Assembly (NCBI GenBank): GCA_023362775.1
Contig: JALMGJ010000003.1
Span: 179,215,725-179,279,724, forward strand
Origin: Charina bottae
Lineage: Eukaryota > Chordata > Lepidosauria > Squamata > Charinaidae
Direction: 5' to 3'
DNA: 64,000 nt
The notes under the pieces were generated by a model. That model was not told the DNA's origin and ran no database searches. It worked only from the letters and a program-made list of their open reading frames with translations. Positions within the stretch are counted from its first letter, which is position 1; every line of letters begins with the position of its first letter. A program made the translations under genes and the position numbers. Positions 49,856 to 60,189 of the stretch are shown here, one piece after another.

Positions 49856-49856
49856 A
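49749..49856. repeat. Compound (TATG)/(TG)/(TATAAATA)/(TA) microsatellite
   Basis: This forms the core of the Penelope-derived insertion. It is bounded on each side by a near-identical direct copy of an accatatatat...gttatataatataacc block. Confidence 0.95.
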
Positions 49857-49947
49857 CCATATATATGTTATATAATATAACCATGCCCCCAGGTTTAAGG
49901 TCACACAGCTACCTAGAAACATATTTAGGATTCCCTTACCAACTTTG

Positions 49948-49996
49948 CTCAGACTGAAGAAGCTCCTTGGATAAGGAGCGAAACGTTTCCACTGAG
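49948..49996 (+). ncRNA. Hammerhead-ribozyme-like motif (right arm of Penelope insertion)
   Basis: Helix I is CTCAG (49948-49952) with CTGAG (49992-49996). The core is CTGAAGA (49954-49960). Helix II is GCTCCTT with AAGGAGC around a GGAT loop, then GAAAC. AAACGTTT is self-complementary, so helix III would be minimal in one molecule but could form between two. One extra A separates the first core strand from helix II. The inverted left arm carries the same motif on the minus strand (about 49610-49660). Confidence 0.5.
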
Positions 49997-50045
49997 AAAA
50001 TAGAAATCCAGTTGACATGATTCAAGCTACAGTGAATTTATTTAG

Positions 50046-51459
50046 CATTTCCACAATAATGTAACCCTTCCTTTTTTACAGAAATTGATCAAAGACTGCA
50101 CGAGTTCTCCAACCCAGATTAATTGATCATATCAGATGTAATAAATGAGTGAATGAATCAGTGAATAAATGTGTTTTTTAGCAGCTACAGAGAACTATGT
50201 GCTCTGTTAACTATGACATTAACAAATCAGTTCACAAAAATTAACTATTTCATTGGTGTTTCAGTATAAAGTTCAATTAAAAAAACAATCATTTTAATCA
50301 ATTTCTATTTGAAGTTACCATTTCCATGTTACTATTTATGAGAAATAGAACCAAAAACCATGACCAAAAAAAGCGTAACCACTACATACTTCAATTTTTT
50401 AATTTGAAACCTATTAACTGTGTAATATGGTTCATTATAAACCATGTCTAATATCCCAAATATCTTGTAATACAAAACTGTGTTATTAATATACCTCATA
50501 GACATAAGTTGAAATTGTAATATTGAAATCTTTTTTATGACTTTCCTATAAGATCTATGCTAAAATTTTGCCAAAACATTTCTATCATAAGCACTTTGGG
50601 TTGGAACCGGGCTTTGTTCCTGTAATGGAAAAACTCCTGTCCTTAGATGGCTTCTTATCCACAATATTAATCCTGCTAATGGAATGGACAAGGATTTAGT
50701 TTTTTGAGGTTCCCTATCAGTTTCAGTTTATACGACCTCAAATCTGCTCTGAAGAACCAGGAGAACTTTCCAGTGAGAAATGCAGGACCAAGAGAAAATA
50801 TATATTTATTTATGCATTTATTTGTAATATTTCTAGGCCATTCTGCATTAGATGCTGTCAGAACAGCTTACAAATAAAATAATAATGTGCAAACAAGGAG
50901 AGACAAGAAATAAATGCATAAATCTATCACATAACATACTCATCAAACAAAAACAAAGCGAGGTCTTAAGATGGCCTCAAAATATATCTACCAAACCTCC
51001 AAACCAGCCCAAGTTAAATGCTATCTCTGTTCTACTCTCCAGTACTGGACACCAGGGACATTTTGAAGCATTGGGAACTGCTGTTGCAAGCAGAAAAATA
51101 ATAATGGATCAACCCCTCTTTCTTATTCATAGATGTGTGTCATTTCAAATATACTTTAAATGGTTAGCTGTTTACATAAACTGCTCATCCCATAGAGATG
51201 GCCAACATAGAAAGCTCCGTATTCTACAAGTTTGCCACTAAGGTTGATAATGCCATATATAAAATGTCTGCTTCTGAGACCATAAAACCTTGTATAGACA
51301 ACAATTTTCCAGAACCTGGGAATGGTACATGAAGAGCTGTACCTGTGCGCAAAACACACTAATTTTTCTCCTATTCTGATACATTGTCTGGTCATAGTTT
51401 TTCTTGTTTTCTGGTAGTACAGTAATAATAACAATAAACAATTGTTTTAGCTCCTTGTA
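50046..51459. other. AT-rich DNA, LINE 3'-like remnants only
   Basis: Blocks near 50800-50900 (ttctaggccattctgc, cagcttacaaataaaata) resemble degraded LINE 3' UTR. I see nothing else nameable. Confidence 0.35.
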
Positions 51460-51535
51460 CGCCGCCCAGTCACTTGTTTGTGAGATGGGCAGCTATATAA
51501 ATTTGAAAAATAAATAAATAAATAAAATAAACAAT
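51460..51535 (+). repeat. LINE (CR1/L2-type) 3' tail
   Basis: The stretch reads acgccgcccagtcacttg, then gagatgggcagctatataaa and an AAATAAATAAA run. Confidence 0.6.
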
Positions 51536-52076
51536 AACAATAGCAATAGCAATAACGACAGAATGTGACTCCTGAATGGTGACTTCTTTTAACCTATCTA
51601 ATTCATTACATAGAAAGATTACCTCCTGCATCAAAAACAGAAATGAATTACTGTAGCTTTGATTTTAAATATGTAAGAATTTACCAATCAAAGAGAATAT
51701 TTGTAAGAATGTATTCAGAAAATGTTATGATACATTATAAGTTCACAAAATTTAATAAACCACAAAATAAGCTGTATTTTCTTGTTTTATCCATTTTCTG
51801 TTCACTAATTGTTTTTTGGTCTTTATAAACTTTCTGGAGCTTTCATTAAAAAAAGTCAAATGCTATTGGTGTTTTTGTTACAGTGAAGATTTGTTCACTG
51901 TAGTGTATCAGAGTCAGTAGTTCATGGTGGCATGCTAGCATGCTTGAACACACAGTATCATTTTTTAAAATTAAACACTACTGGCATTTTTCAGTATATT
52001 GGCCAATTCTCCAAAAATCCTACATGCAATTGCCAATTATATATTCACAGAACTGATGGCGGGTACATTTGAAAAT

Positions 52077-52411
52077 GGGGGCGCGATGGCTCAGTGGTTA
52101 AGACGCCAGGCTTGTCGATCGGAAGGTCGCAACTTTGGTGGTTCGAGACCCGAGCGCTGCTTGACGGAGTGAGCTCCCGCACTCGCCCCAGCTCTTGCCA
52201 ACCTAGCAATTTGAAAGCATGCAAATGCAAGTAGATAAATAGGTACCACTTCCGTGGGATGGTAACAGCGTTCCGCGCGTGTCATGCCAGCCACATGACC
52301 GCAGAAGCGTCTTCGGACAGTGCTGGCTCTTCAGCTAAGAAACGGAGATGAGCACCACCCCCTAGAGTCGGACACGACTATGCAGGGGAAAACCTTTACC
52401 TTTACCTTTTT
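52077..52411 (+). mobile_element. Sauria SINE, full length, second subfamily
   Basis: The head reads ggggcgcgatggctcagtgg, with ttaagacgccaggc and ggttcgagacccgagcg (B box altered relative to 18107). The tail is shortened to atgcaggggaaaacctttacc. A perfect 13-bp duplication tacatttgaaaat flanks it (52064-52076 and 52412-52424). Confidence 0.93.
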
Positions 52412-53254
52412 TACATTTGAAAATACACATTCATGTTCAGCATGAAAAGAAGAAGCTTGGTAATGGTCATGCTCAACTGATAATTAATTTTATGAGTTTA
52501 TGAATAATTATTCCCTATATTTTATGGTCTGGAATTGTGTGTGCCATTACAAGAGTTTAAACATCATACAAATTATGAAGTTCTTTAAATCCTGGAAAAT
52601 TAGTTAATTAAAAATTTTTTTTATAACATGACTGTTTCAGTCAATAAGATCCAAACTTACTGCATTTCTGCAATAAATAATAGTAGGAATAGCACAGGTC
52701 ACCCACTTTTTCTTAAATTCTTTTCTCCTTTGAATGAGAGGTTTACAGCAGATTCTGTTTCACTAACCTGAATGAGAATTGGTAGAAAATATAGATTTTT
52801 TCTACAAAGGATTAGGCAGAATTATGTTCCAAATCAAGGCACTTTGCTCATATATACAGTATAGTTGAGGAACTTGAATGATTTACAGAGTTTGCTGTGG
52901 TTATAAAAAGTAAGACCAACAACCAAGTTAAACAGGAATAATTTCAAAATTCAAAGGATAAATATGATTTGATGATCTTCTAAGGGCTTGCTAATTTTAC
53001 ATTTGTATACTGAGCAATATATTTGAAGACTGTAGTTTTAGTTAGCAATAACAGAATGCTTTATTTGGAAACATTAAATAATAAGCCATAATAAAGCATG
53101 TCCCATGCCTCATTTTCATAATAACTGTAGGCATGCATCATATTTTTTTAAAAAAAATAGAATTATGTATACACAAAAAGTGAAATTGTTATGATAATCA
53201 GAAGTCTGATAATTGTTTGGTATCCTATTAGTTCCACAATTATTTTACTTGTAA

Positions 53255-53460
53255 TGTTAGATATTAATAAGGTCTCCCTCAACTTGAGCTCAACCATGTT
53301 TTTTTCTTGGCAGCGATACATAAATGGCACACCATTGCTTTATTCTAGGACTTTTTTAAATTCTCAGTCGAATTCACAATCCTTAGATTTCCTTCAATCC
53401 AAGTACTAATCCAGCCCAATTCTGCTCAGTGTTTTCAAGCTAACCTTCACTAGGTGCTAC
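53255..53460 (-). mobile_element. 5S rRNA-like SINE, longer copy
   Basis: The plus strand has gcgatacataaatggcacac, then cattgctttattctaggact, then ttccttcaatccaagtacta and atccagcccaattctgctca. The second half is a diverged antisense 5S segment and the first half is the body attached to it in other squamate repeats as I recall them. Confidence 0.6.
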
Positions 53461-53533
53461 CACTTGCAGTGTATACATTATATTCAATATATTTGCACGT
53501 ACACACTGTATATACATGGGTACAAACATTAAT

Positions 53534-53898
53534 CTAATCTAATTAATCTAATTAATTAATCTAATAATCTAAGGGGCGCGATGGCTCAGTGGTTAAGACA
53601 CCAGGCTTGTCGATCGGAAGGTTGGCGGTTCGAGACCCGAGCGCCACGTGACGGAGTGAGCTCCCGCACTCACCCCAGCTCTTGTCAACCTAGCAATTTG
53701 AAATCATGCAAATGCAAGTGGATAAATAGGTACCACTTCTGTGGGATGGTAACAGCGTTCCGCACGCGTCATGCCGGCCACATGACTGTGGCAGCGTCTT
53801 CAGACAGCGCTGGCTTTTTGGCTAAGAAACGGAGATGAGCACCGGCCCATAGAGTCGGACACGACTGTGCAGGGGAAACCTTTACCTTTATCTTTTTT
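53534..53898 (+). mobile_element. Sauria SINE, second subfamily, with an AT-rich 5' extension
   Basis: From 53573 the copy reads ggggcgcgatggctcagtgg and continues to the tail gcaggggaaacctttacc. The 11-bp repeat caaacattaat (53523-53533 and 53899-53909) flanks it. About 39 bases of ctaat/ttaat repeats lie between the left duplication and the SINE head. Confidence 0.88.
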
Positions 53899-54167
53899 CA
53901 AACATTAATGCTATTTAAACATCAATGTTATTTATATGGAATTTCATAATTAGTGTGAACCTAGTTCATTCCATTTCTAGACTGTCTCCATAGACAGGCT
54001 GCTAGCTATCAGTAGGGCAAAAGCATTATAAGAAATGTATAAATGCTGATGTGAACAGCATCCTCAACTCCTTCTGTCTATTGTAATCTATAGTACAGGA
54101 ATCTGGCTTCCTCTATGACATCCATGCTGGAACTGTGCTGACAGCTCTCTCTGCAAGTAATCTCTTT

Positions 54168-54600
54168 AGAATTCTGCTTGTGTTGGTGGAGGTGTTGTTC
54201 TCTCCTTAGGAGTTCCTCGATTGGGCTGTTGTTTGCTGCTTGGTTGATTGACTGAGTTAATAGTTCCTTGATTAGGGTATATTGTGCTGCGTGATTGTTC
54301 CTCTGGTGCTGATCCTGGTGTTAATCTTTTCATATCTGGGTGATGATTGCTGGCAAGGAGGTGTTCTGGTCTTCTCTCTATTGTCTCTTATGAATGGTAT
54401 GTAAATGTTGTTTACCTCCATGTGTCTGTTGATGGCTGCTTTGTCTGAGTGCCAAGCTTCCAGGAATTCTCTAGCATTTTTAGATTTGGCTTGGTGTAAG
54501 ATGCTCACAGTTTCCCAGTTGAAAGTATGGTTAAGTCTGTCCATGTGTTGTGAGAACATGTTTCTTCAACTTCATACCTCCAGAGCAATACAGCCATTCT
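54168..54600 (-). mobile_element. Penelope-like element, C-terminal fragment
   Basis: The minus strand encodes MDRLNHTFNWETVSILHQAK, then SKNAREFLEAWHSDKAAINR, then HMEVNNIYIPFIRDN, followed by a low-complexity tail and a stop at about 54272. It is the same family as 3538-3973 but extends further upstream and ends before the hammerhead-like 3' region. Reverse transcriptase and the GIY-YIG core are absent. Confidence 0.72.
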
Positions 54601-55980
54601 ATTCATAAATTTTGCTTGAATGCCAAATCATCTGAATGGCACTAACCTAAAATTTCCAAACAACTGTTGTTGCTTCTGTATCATTTATTACAATGCAAGT
54701 GGGGAAATTATTGAATGCATCAAAACTTAACAAACCACAATGTGATAAATAGGATACTCTCCCATGTGAGAGTAGATAAACTTGAATATTCCACATGATG
54801 TCAAAACACAAAGTTAATTGTACCAAATGTGTGCCAAGATCTATTACTGAACAACAGGTCCTGATTTAAAGTTAATCTATGAATCCTTAACTGTTTGGGA
54901 TGCTAGATCTGGACATCACATAAATCTCCTATCTTCCTAGTTTAACTACCACCTTGTGTATTATTCACTTCACAATTTGTGGAATTTGTTCATTTAAAAC
55001 TATGTACAAACATGGCTATGAGACTGCAACTGGTCATATTCAGTTTGTTGCTATAGTTTACTATCCTAAGACAAACACACATAAACACACATACAGACAC
55101 ACAAGTTAAGGACGTAGAAAGAACAAAATTCTTTCCAAATTATTTCAAGTGTGTAGTTTTTTCAAGTTTTATAAGCTTAGAAAAAATACATATGATTAAT
55201 TTATGTAGAAAAGAATAGCCAGTCGGGTTATGACAACTACGTTTTTCCAAAATATCAAAGATAATCAGAAATAAAAGATAAAAAGATAATTTCACATGTA
55301 ATGAGAATTAGATACAATAAAGGGACTGATATTAGCATGTACATTTTTAATGAGCATCAGCAGTTGACAATTCAGAATTATATCCTAAAATTCATTTTTG
55401 GCTATGGCATCAAGAGATTTTATAAGGTCAACAAATGTTGCAGAAAATTTATACATCCTGACATATATATACTTTCAGATTAAATGGATGGAGACAAAGC
55501 AGTCATAAATAGTAGAATGAACTGTTTGGAAACCATCTGTTGTTTTGCAGATACATAATTTCCCAGTACTTATTCCTTTGGTTTGAACAATAGATGTTTT
55601 GCATACAATTTAATCATGATTATAATGAGACAATTGATTCTATAATTTGAGGATGAATTCCTCTCATACCTTTTCAGACTATATTGATATTCCAGAAATA
55701 TTCAACCAGTTTGGTTTAATTTTGTTTATACTTAGGTTATAATGGATGCCTAAGACTTAAACTAAAGTTATTTTAAAATATTCATAAAATCTTTTAGATT
55801 GGTTGACAAATCAGGTAAAATTAAAGAAGTTCAGAAGCTGGAATGTTTAACATGATCAGAAATTTATGAAAGCTATTAATAATATTATGACAACGGTGTT
55901 TCTTGAAACATAATAAAAATCTCTAGATTTCAGCACATGGTACAAATAGAGCCATTATATATCTGGCAGATTATAACTTT
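54601..55980. other. AT-rich DNA, nothing recognised
   Basis: No exon, RNA gene or nameable repeat is visible. A short (CACA)-rich stretch occurs at 55075-55102. Confidence 0.45.
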
Positions 55981-56583
55981 TAATATCTCTGTTTCTTTTT
56001 CTTTTTTTTTGAAATAAATTTTATTAAACATCGTTAACATAGACATAAATCAACAATAATACAATACAACATACAACACATATTATACATTATACAATGT
56101 ATTGTATAATTTCTAAATATATACATTAATATGTTAAATACCTTTAAATATATTACAACTCAACCCTTTACCCATCTTATTTTCTCTTCTTTACACCTTC
56201 TTCAAAATCTGTATTCTTTTCTTTCTTCCATACCTCCAACCTCTTCAATCAAACCAAAACATTCTAATTAACTTTCCACTTTCTGAATGCATTTAAATAC
56301 AGTTTCTCATAGGACTTTCAACCTTTAACCCTTTACCTCCTACTCCTCTCAACATACTTGTACCTTCTAAGATCTCATCTTTCCCTTCTTACCCTTCTCT
56401 TCTTTCTGTGATCCCCTAATTCTCTGTTTTCTTTCTTTCTTATAATTTTGCTATGACCGAACAACATAAAACAGAAACAACAAAACAACAAAATAAAATG
56501 GACTTCCTACTTTTTCATCAAAAATTTCTACAATAGGTTCTATATGTTATATAATTAACTATTTATACAATTTTATATCTTAT

Positions 56584-58908
56584 TTACATTGAATTCACTA
56601 TTTGTATTTTTTGAGTTTTTTCTATATATCTATAAAATGGGTCCCAACATAAGTTAAATTCTTCTTGATTCTTATCATTTAATAAATCTGTTAATTTTGC
56701 CATTTGAACTAAATCCATTGTTTTTAATAACCATTCCTCGATTGTAGGTAAACAATCCTCTTTCCAGTGTTTAGCAAATATAATTCTAGCCTCAGTTATT
56801 AAATAAAATAGTAATTTCCCATATTTCTTACGTATCTCAGGTTTTAAAAATCCTAATAGATACATGTCTGGTTCAATTATTAGATCATCCAATATTTCAC
56901 TTATTGTTTGATGTATTTTTAACCAATATTTTTTTGTTTCCTTACAAGACCACCAAAGATGGAAAAAAGTGCCCACTTCTTTTTTACACTTCCAACATCT
57001 GTTAGATAGTCTATTATTCATTTTTGACAGAGTGTTTGGCGTTAGATACCACCTATACATCATTTTATAGAAATTTTCTTTCATATTATAATTCAATGTG
57101 AATTTTAGATCTTTTAGCCAGATATTTTCCCAGGTTTCAAATTGGATCTTGTGACCTAAATTTTTTCCCCAATTACATATACATTTCTTTTTTTGTATAT
57201 TATCTGAATTATTTGATATTAATATCTTATACATTTTTGAAATTAAGTGGTTTTTATCTTTCCATAGGGCGGTATCCCAATTGTTTGCACTTTCTTTAAA
57301 TTTAAAGTTTTTATTATCCACTCTGAATTGTTCTTTGATTTGTGCATATGAAAACCAATTGCACTTTATTCCATCTTTTAGTAAGTTTTCTCTTGATTTT
57401 AAATTATAGTTTGATCCTTCAAATGTTAGTAGATCTTTGTATGTTATCCAATTACCTATATTTAAATTTCCATACCAAATAAAAGCTTCATGTGGTGAAA
57501 TCCAAAGAGGTATATTTGGTAAGATTGTATTTTTATATTTATTCCAAATTCTTATAATTGATTTCCTAATGGGATGATGATTAAATGCTACATTTGCTTT
57601 AATTTTGTTATACCATAGGTATCCATGCCAACCAAATTTTAAATCATGACCTTCCAGATTAAGTAGTTTTCTATCATCCAGTCTTATCCAATCTCGAAGC
57701 CACCATAGAATACATGCCTCATAATATACTTTTAAGTTAGGAAGATCAAAACCACCATTCTCTTTAGTGTCTTGTAGGAATTTATATTTTATTCTTGGCT
57801 TTTTGCCTTGGCAGATAAATTTTGCCAACTCTTGTTGCCAATTTTGAAAGGTTTTTTGGGTTATAACAATTGGAATAGTTTGGAATAAGAAAATAATTTT
57901 TGGTAATATATTCATTTTTATTGTTGAAATTCTACCCAGGAATGATAGATTTAGATTTTTCCATAGTTTTAAATAATTCTTTATATTGGTCCATAATTTT
58001 GTATAGTTATTTTTAAATAAATTTGAATTATTAGATGTTATGTCTACTCCAAGATATCTTAGTTTTTTAACATTTACAAAACCCGTAATCTGTTCCATAT
58101 TATGAATAGTATTTTGGTTCATATTCAAATTTATCATCTTTGTTTTATGATTGTTTATTTTGAGCCCCGCCAATTCACCAAAATCTTGAATTTTTTTTAA
58201 TAAATGTTTAATCAAAGTTTCTGGATTTTGTAGAGTTATAACCATGTCATCAGCGAAAGCTCTTAATTTATAATTTTCCTTTTTTATTCTTATCCCTTCT
58301 ATTAAATTATCTTTTCTTATATTTTCTAATAAAACTTCTAATACCAAGATAAAAAGGAGTGACGAGATCGGGCAACCTTGCCTGGTGCCCCGACCTATAT
58401 AACATTCCTGGGTAGTATCTCCATTTACTACTATTTTGGCAATTTGCCGTGTATATATGGCTTGAATAGCTTTTATAAATTTGTCCCCATAGTCCAATCT
58501 TTCTAATATTTTAATCATAAAATCCCAATTTAGATTGTCAAAGGCTTTTTCTGCGTCTAAGAACAACAGTAGAATTTGTTTTTCTTTATGAACTTTGGCA
58601 TATTCAATTAGATTTATAATAGTTCTAATGTTGTCTTTGATATGTCTTTTTGGTAAAAAGCCCGATTGATCCATATTAATTACATCTTGTAAAACCTCTT
58701 TTAATCTATTTGCCAAAATACTAGTAAAATTTTTGTAATCTGTATTTAATAATGAGATTGGTCTAAAATTTTTGCATGAGGTGTGGTCTTGATCTGGCTT
58801 AGAAATTAATATTATGTTGGCATTTGTCCAGGTTTCTGGTATTCCATTTCCTATCATTATTGAATTTAGTAATAAATTGAATGGTATTAATAAATGGTCT
58901 TGAAACAC
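56584..58908 (-). CDS. L1 ORF2 protein, RT to C-terminus (774 uninterrupted codons)
   Basis: This is the L1 reverse-transcriptase polyprotein from the start of the RT domain to its stop. Visible motifs are NFRPISLLNTDYKNFTSILA (47-66), LLFLDAEKAFDNLNWDFM (114-131, first catalytic Asp), RGTRQGCPISSLLFILVLE (173-191) and LRAFADDMVITL (215-226, catalytic Asp pair). Near the C-terminus NRCWKCKKEVGTFFHLWWSC forms the L1 Cys/His knuckle. The first ATG is internal and not a native start: the true N-terminal part is inverted at 58911-60058. The lack of stops over 2.3 kb indicates a recent insertion. A complete ORF2 cannot be made from this locus. Confidence 0.9.
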   Translation of the reverse strand: MFQDHLLIPFNLLLNSIMIGNGIPETWTNANIILISKPDQDHTSCKNFRPISLLNTDYKNFTSILANRLKEVLQDVINMDQSGFLPKRHIKDNIRTIINLIEYAKVHKEKQILLLFLDAEKAFDNLNWDFMIKILERLDYGDKFIKAIQAIYTRQIAKIVVNGDTTQECYIGRGTRQGCPISSLLFILVLEVLLENIRKDNLIEGIRIKKENYKLRAFADDMVITLQNPETLIKHLLKKIQDFGELAGLKINNHKTKMINLNMNQNTIHNMEQITGFVNVKKLRYLGVDITSNNSNLFKNNYTKLWTNIKNYLKLWKNLNLSFLGRISTIKMNILPKIIFLFQTIPIVITQKTFQNWQQELAKFICQGKKPRIKYKFLQDTKENGGFDLPNLKVYYEACILWWLRDWIRLDDRKLLNLEGHDLKFGWHGYLWYNKIKANVAFNHHPIRKSIIRIWNKYKNTILPNIPLWISPHEAFIWYGNLNIGNWITYKDLLTFEGSNYNLKSRENLLKDGIKCNWFSYAQIKEQFRVDNKNFKFKESANNWDTALWKDKNHLISKMYKILISNNSDNIQKKKCICNWGKNLGHKIQFETWENIWLKDLKFTLNYNMKENFYKMMYRWYLTPNTLSKMNNRLSNRCWKCKKEVGTFFHLWWSCKETKKYWLKIHQTISEILDDLIIEPDMYLLGFLKPEIRKKYGKLLFYLITEARIIFAKHWKEDCLPTIEEWLLKTMDLVQMAKLTDLLNDKNQEEFNLCWDPFYRYIEKTQKIQIVNSM

Positions 58909-58910
58909 AA

Positions 58911-59793
58911 ATGATAATCAGGACAAATTTTTTAAGACATTGATGAATTGTCTAACAGAACTGCCTAATAAAAATTGGACAATGAAGGGTGATTGGAATG
59001 GTGTCGTTAACCCATTTCTAGATAGAAAATCTGACAAATATATCAAAGCTCAGCAAGGTAAACTACCTCATGTTTTTTTTGATCTTATGAACAATTTAGA
59101 AATGATGGATACTTGGAGATATAAAATGGGCAATGCTACAGATTATACTTTTTTTTCTAACAGATTCCACTCTCATTCTAGAATAGACATGATCTGGACT
59201 TCAAAAAATCTACTAAACAAAATTCAAGATGTTAAAATATTGGCGAGAACAATATCAGATCATAATGCGGTACAACTAGATTTAAAATTATTTTCAACAC
59301 AGTATAGATGGAGACTTAATGAATCCATCTTAAAAAATAAAGAATATATAGAAGAGAGTAAAATTAAATTTATTAATTTAATTTTACTCTCTTCTATATA
59401 TTCTTTATTTTTTAAGATGGATTCATTAAGTCTGAGTTTTTTGAATTAAATATGAAAGATAATATAAATATTAACACCATTTGGGATGCAAGCAAAGCAT
59501 ATATGAGAGGCCATTTTATATCTTTAGGTAGATATCACAAAAAAATGAAACTACAAAAATTTATGAAGCTATGTGAACAAATTAAAACAAAAGAAACTGA
59601 GCTGCAAAATAAACCCGGAGATAATGATATAAAAAACCAAATTATCATTCTCCAAAAGCAAATAGAAATATTAACAACTGAAGAAATGGAAAAAAACCTG
59701 AGGTATATTAAACAGAGAAATTTTCAATATGCAAATAAAGCGGGCAAATGGTTAGCATTTAAGTTAAGAAAAGAAGAGGGGGAAAAATTATAA
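58911..59793 (+). pseudogene. L1 ORF2 endonuclease and linker, inverted 5' segment
   Basis: On the plus strand: NDNQDKFFKTLMNCLTELPN, then KNWTMKGDWNGVVNPFLDRK (endonuclease, with GDWNGV for the usual GDFN block), RFHSHSRIDMIWTSKNLL, and ISDHNAVQLDLKL (the SDH motif). The N-terminal hundred or so residues of the endonuclease are missing. After RWRLNESILKNKEYIEESKI the frame meets an inverted duplication (59376-59433) that ends it at 59449. The native sequence resumes as MKDNININTIWDASKAYMRG and a Lys/Glu-rich coiled linker to a stop at 59793. Further L1 codons continue in a shifted frame to SGKSPGPDGFTAMY at about 60050. Confidence 0.88.
59312..59433. repeat. Perfect 58-bp inverted repeat (palindrome) within the L1
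   Basis: The left arm 59312-59369 and right arm 59376-59433 are exact reverse complements with a 6-base spacer (ttatta). The left arm is native L1 ORF2 sequence. The right arm is an extra inverted copy interrupting the frame. Confidence 0.97.
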
Positions 59794-60189
59794 ATAAAAT
59801 TAAAGATAAAGGGCTAGAATTAAGTGATAACACCAGCATCAAAAAAGTATTTCATGAATTTTATACCACATTATATCAAAAACAACAATTGGATGTAGAA
59901 AAAGCAGACAGATACTTAACAGAAAGCAATTTACAAAAAATATCTAAATTACATCAAGACAGATTAATGAACCCATAACTATACAAGAGATCTCAAATGC
60001 AATTCAAAGGCAGAAATCAGGCAAATCTCCAGGTCCAGACGGATTTACCGCTATGTACTAATATCTCTGTTTCTAAACCAACTAGTTTTTCTGGTGAAAC
60101 TAGTAATGTTTTTGGAGCTTTATGTATATTCTCCATTATTGCATTTAGAGTATGGATATTTTTCAACCTTATCCCACTAATTCCACAAG

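Larger units (their letters stand above)
49534..50030 (+). mobile_element. Penelope-like insertion made of inverted terminal sequences
   Basis: The insert is bounded by the 15-bp direct repeat agtgaatttatttag (49519-49533 and 50031-50045). The left arm (about 49571-49718) and right arm (about 49880-50030) are near-perfect reverse complements. Between them lies a (TATG)/(TG)/(TATAAATA) microsatellite where coding sequence would be expected. The outer left end carries an extra block (ctatgaaggttctcagtcat) absent on the right. Arms and outer block match those of the Penelope-like element at 62773-63553. No coding sequence remains. Confidence 0.85.
55997..60058 (-). mobile_element. L1-type LINE insertion with 5' inversion
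   Basis: The 16-bp direct repeat taatatctctgtttct flanks the insert (55981-55996 and 60059-60074). Next to the left copy is a T-rich tract, the reversed poly(A). From there to about 58910 the L1 3' UTR and the ORF2 RT and C-terminus read on the minus strand. From about 58911 to 60058 the upstream part of ORF2 (endonuclease to start of RT) reads on the plus strand. The site in the empty target, TTTCT|AA, is close to the L1 endonuclease preference. This is the classic product of twin priming. ORF1 and the 5' UTR are missing. Confidence 0.92.

Noticed and set aside
49749..49856. CRISPR-like repeat array or structured RNA
   Set aside because: The stretch is a simple compound microsatellite with no spacers. 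CRISPR arrays are not expected in this vertebrate sequence and none is seen anywhere in the window.
58940..59449. Independent plus-strand gene of 169 codons
   Set aside because: It is the inverted L1 endonuclease segment. Its last 30 or so codons are translated from the palindrome's second arm.
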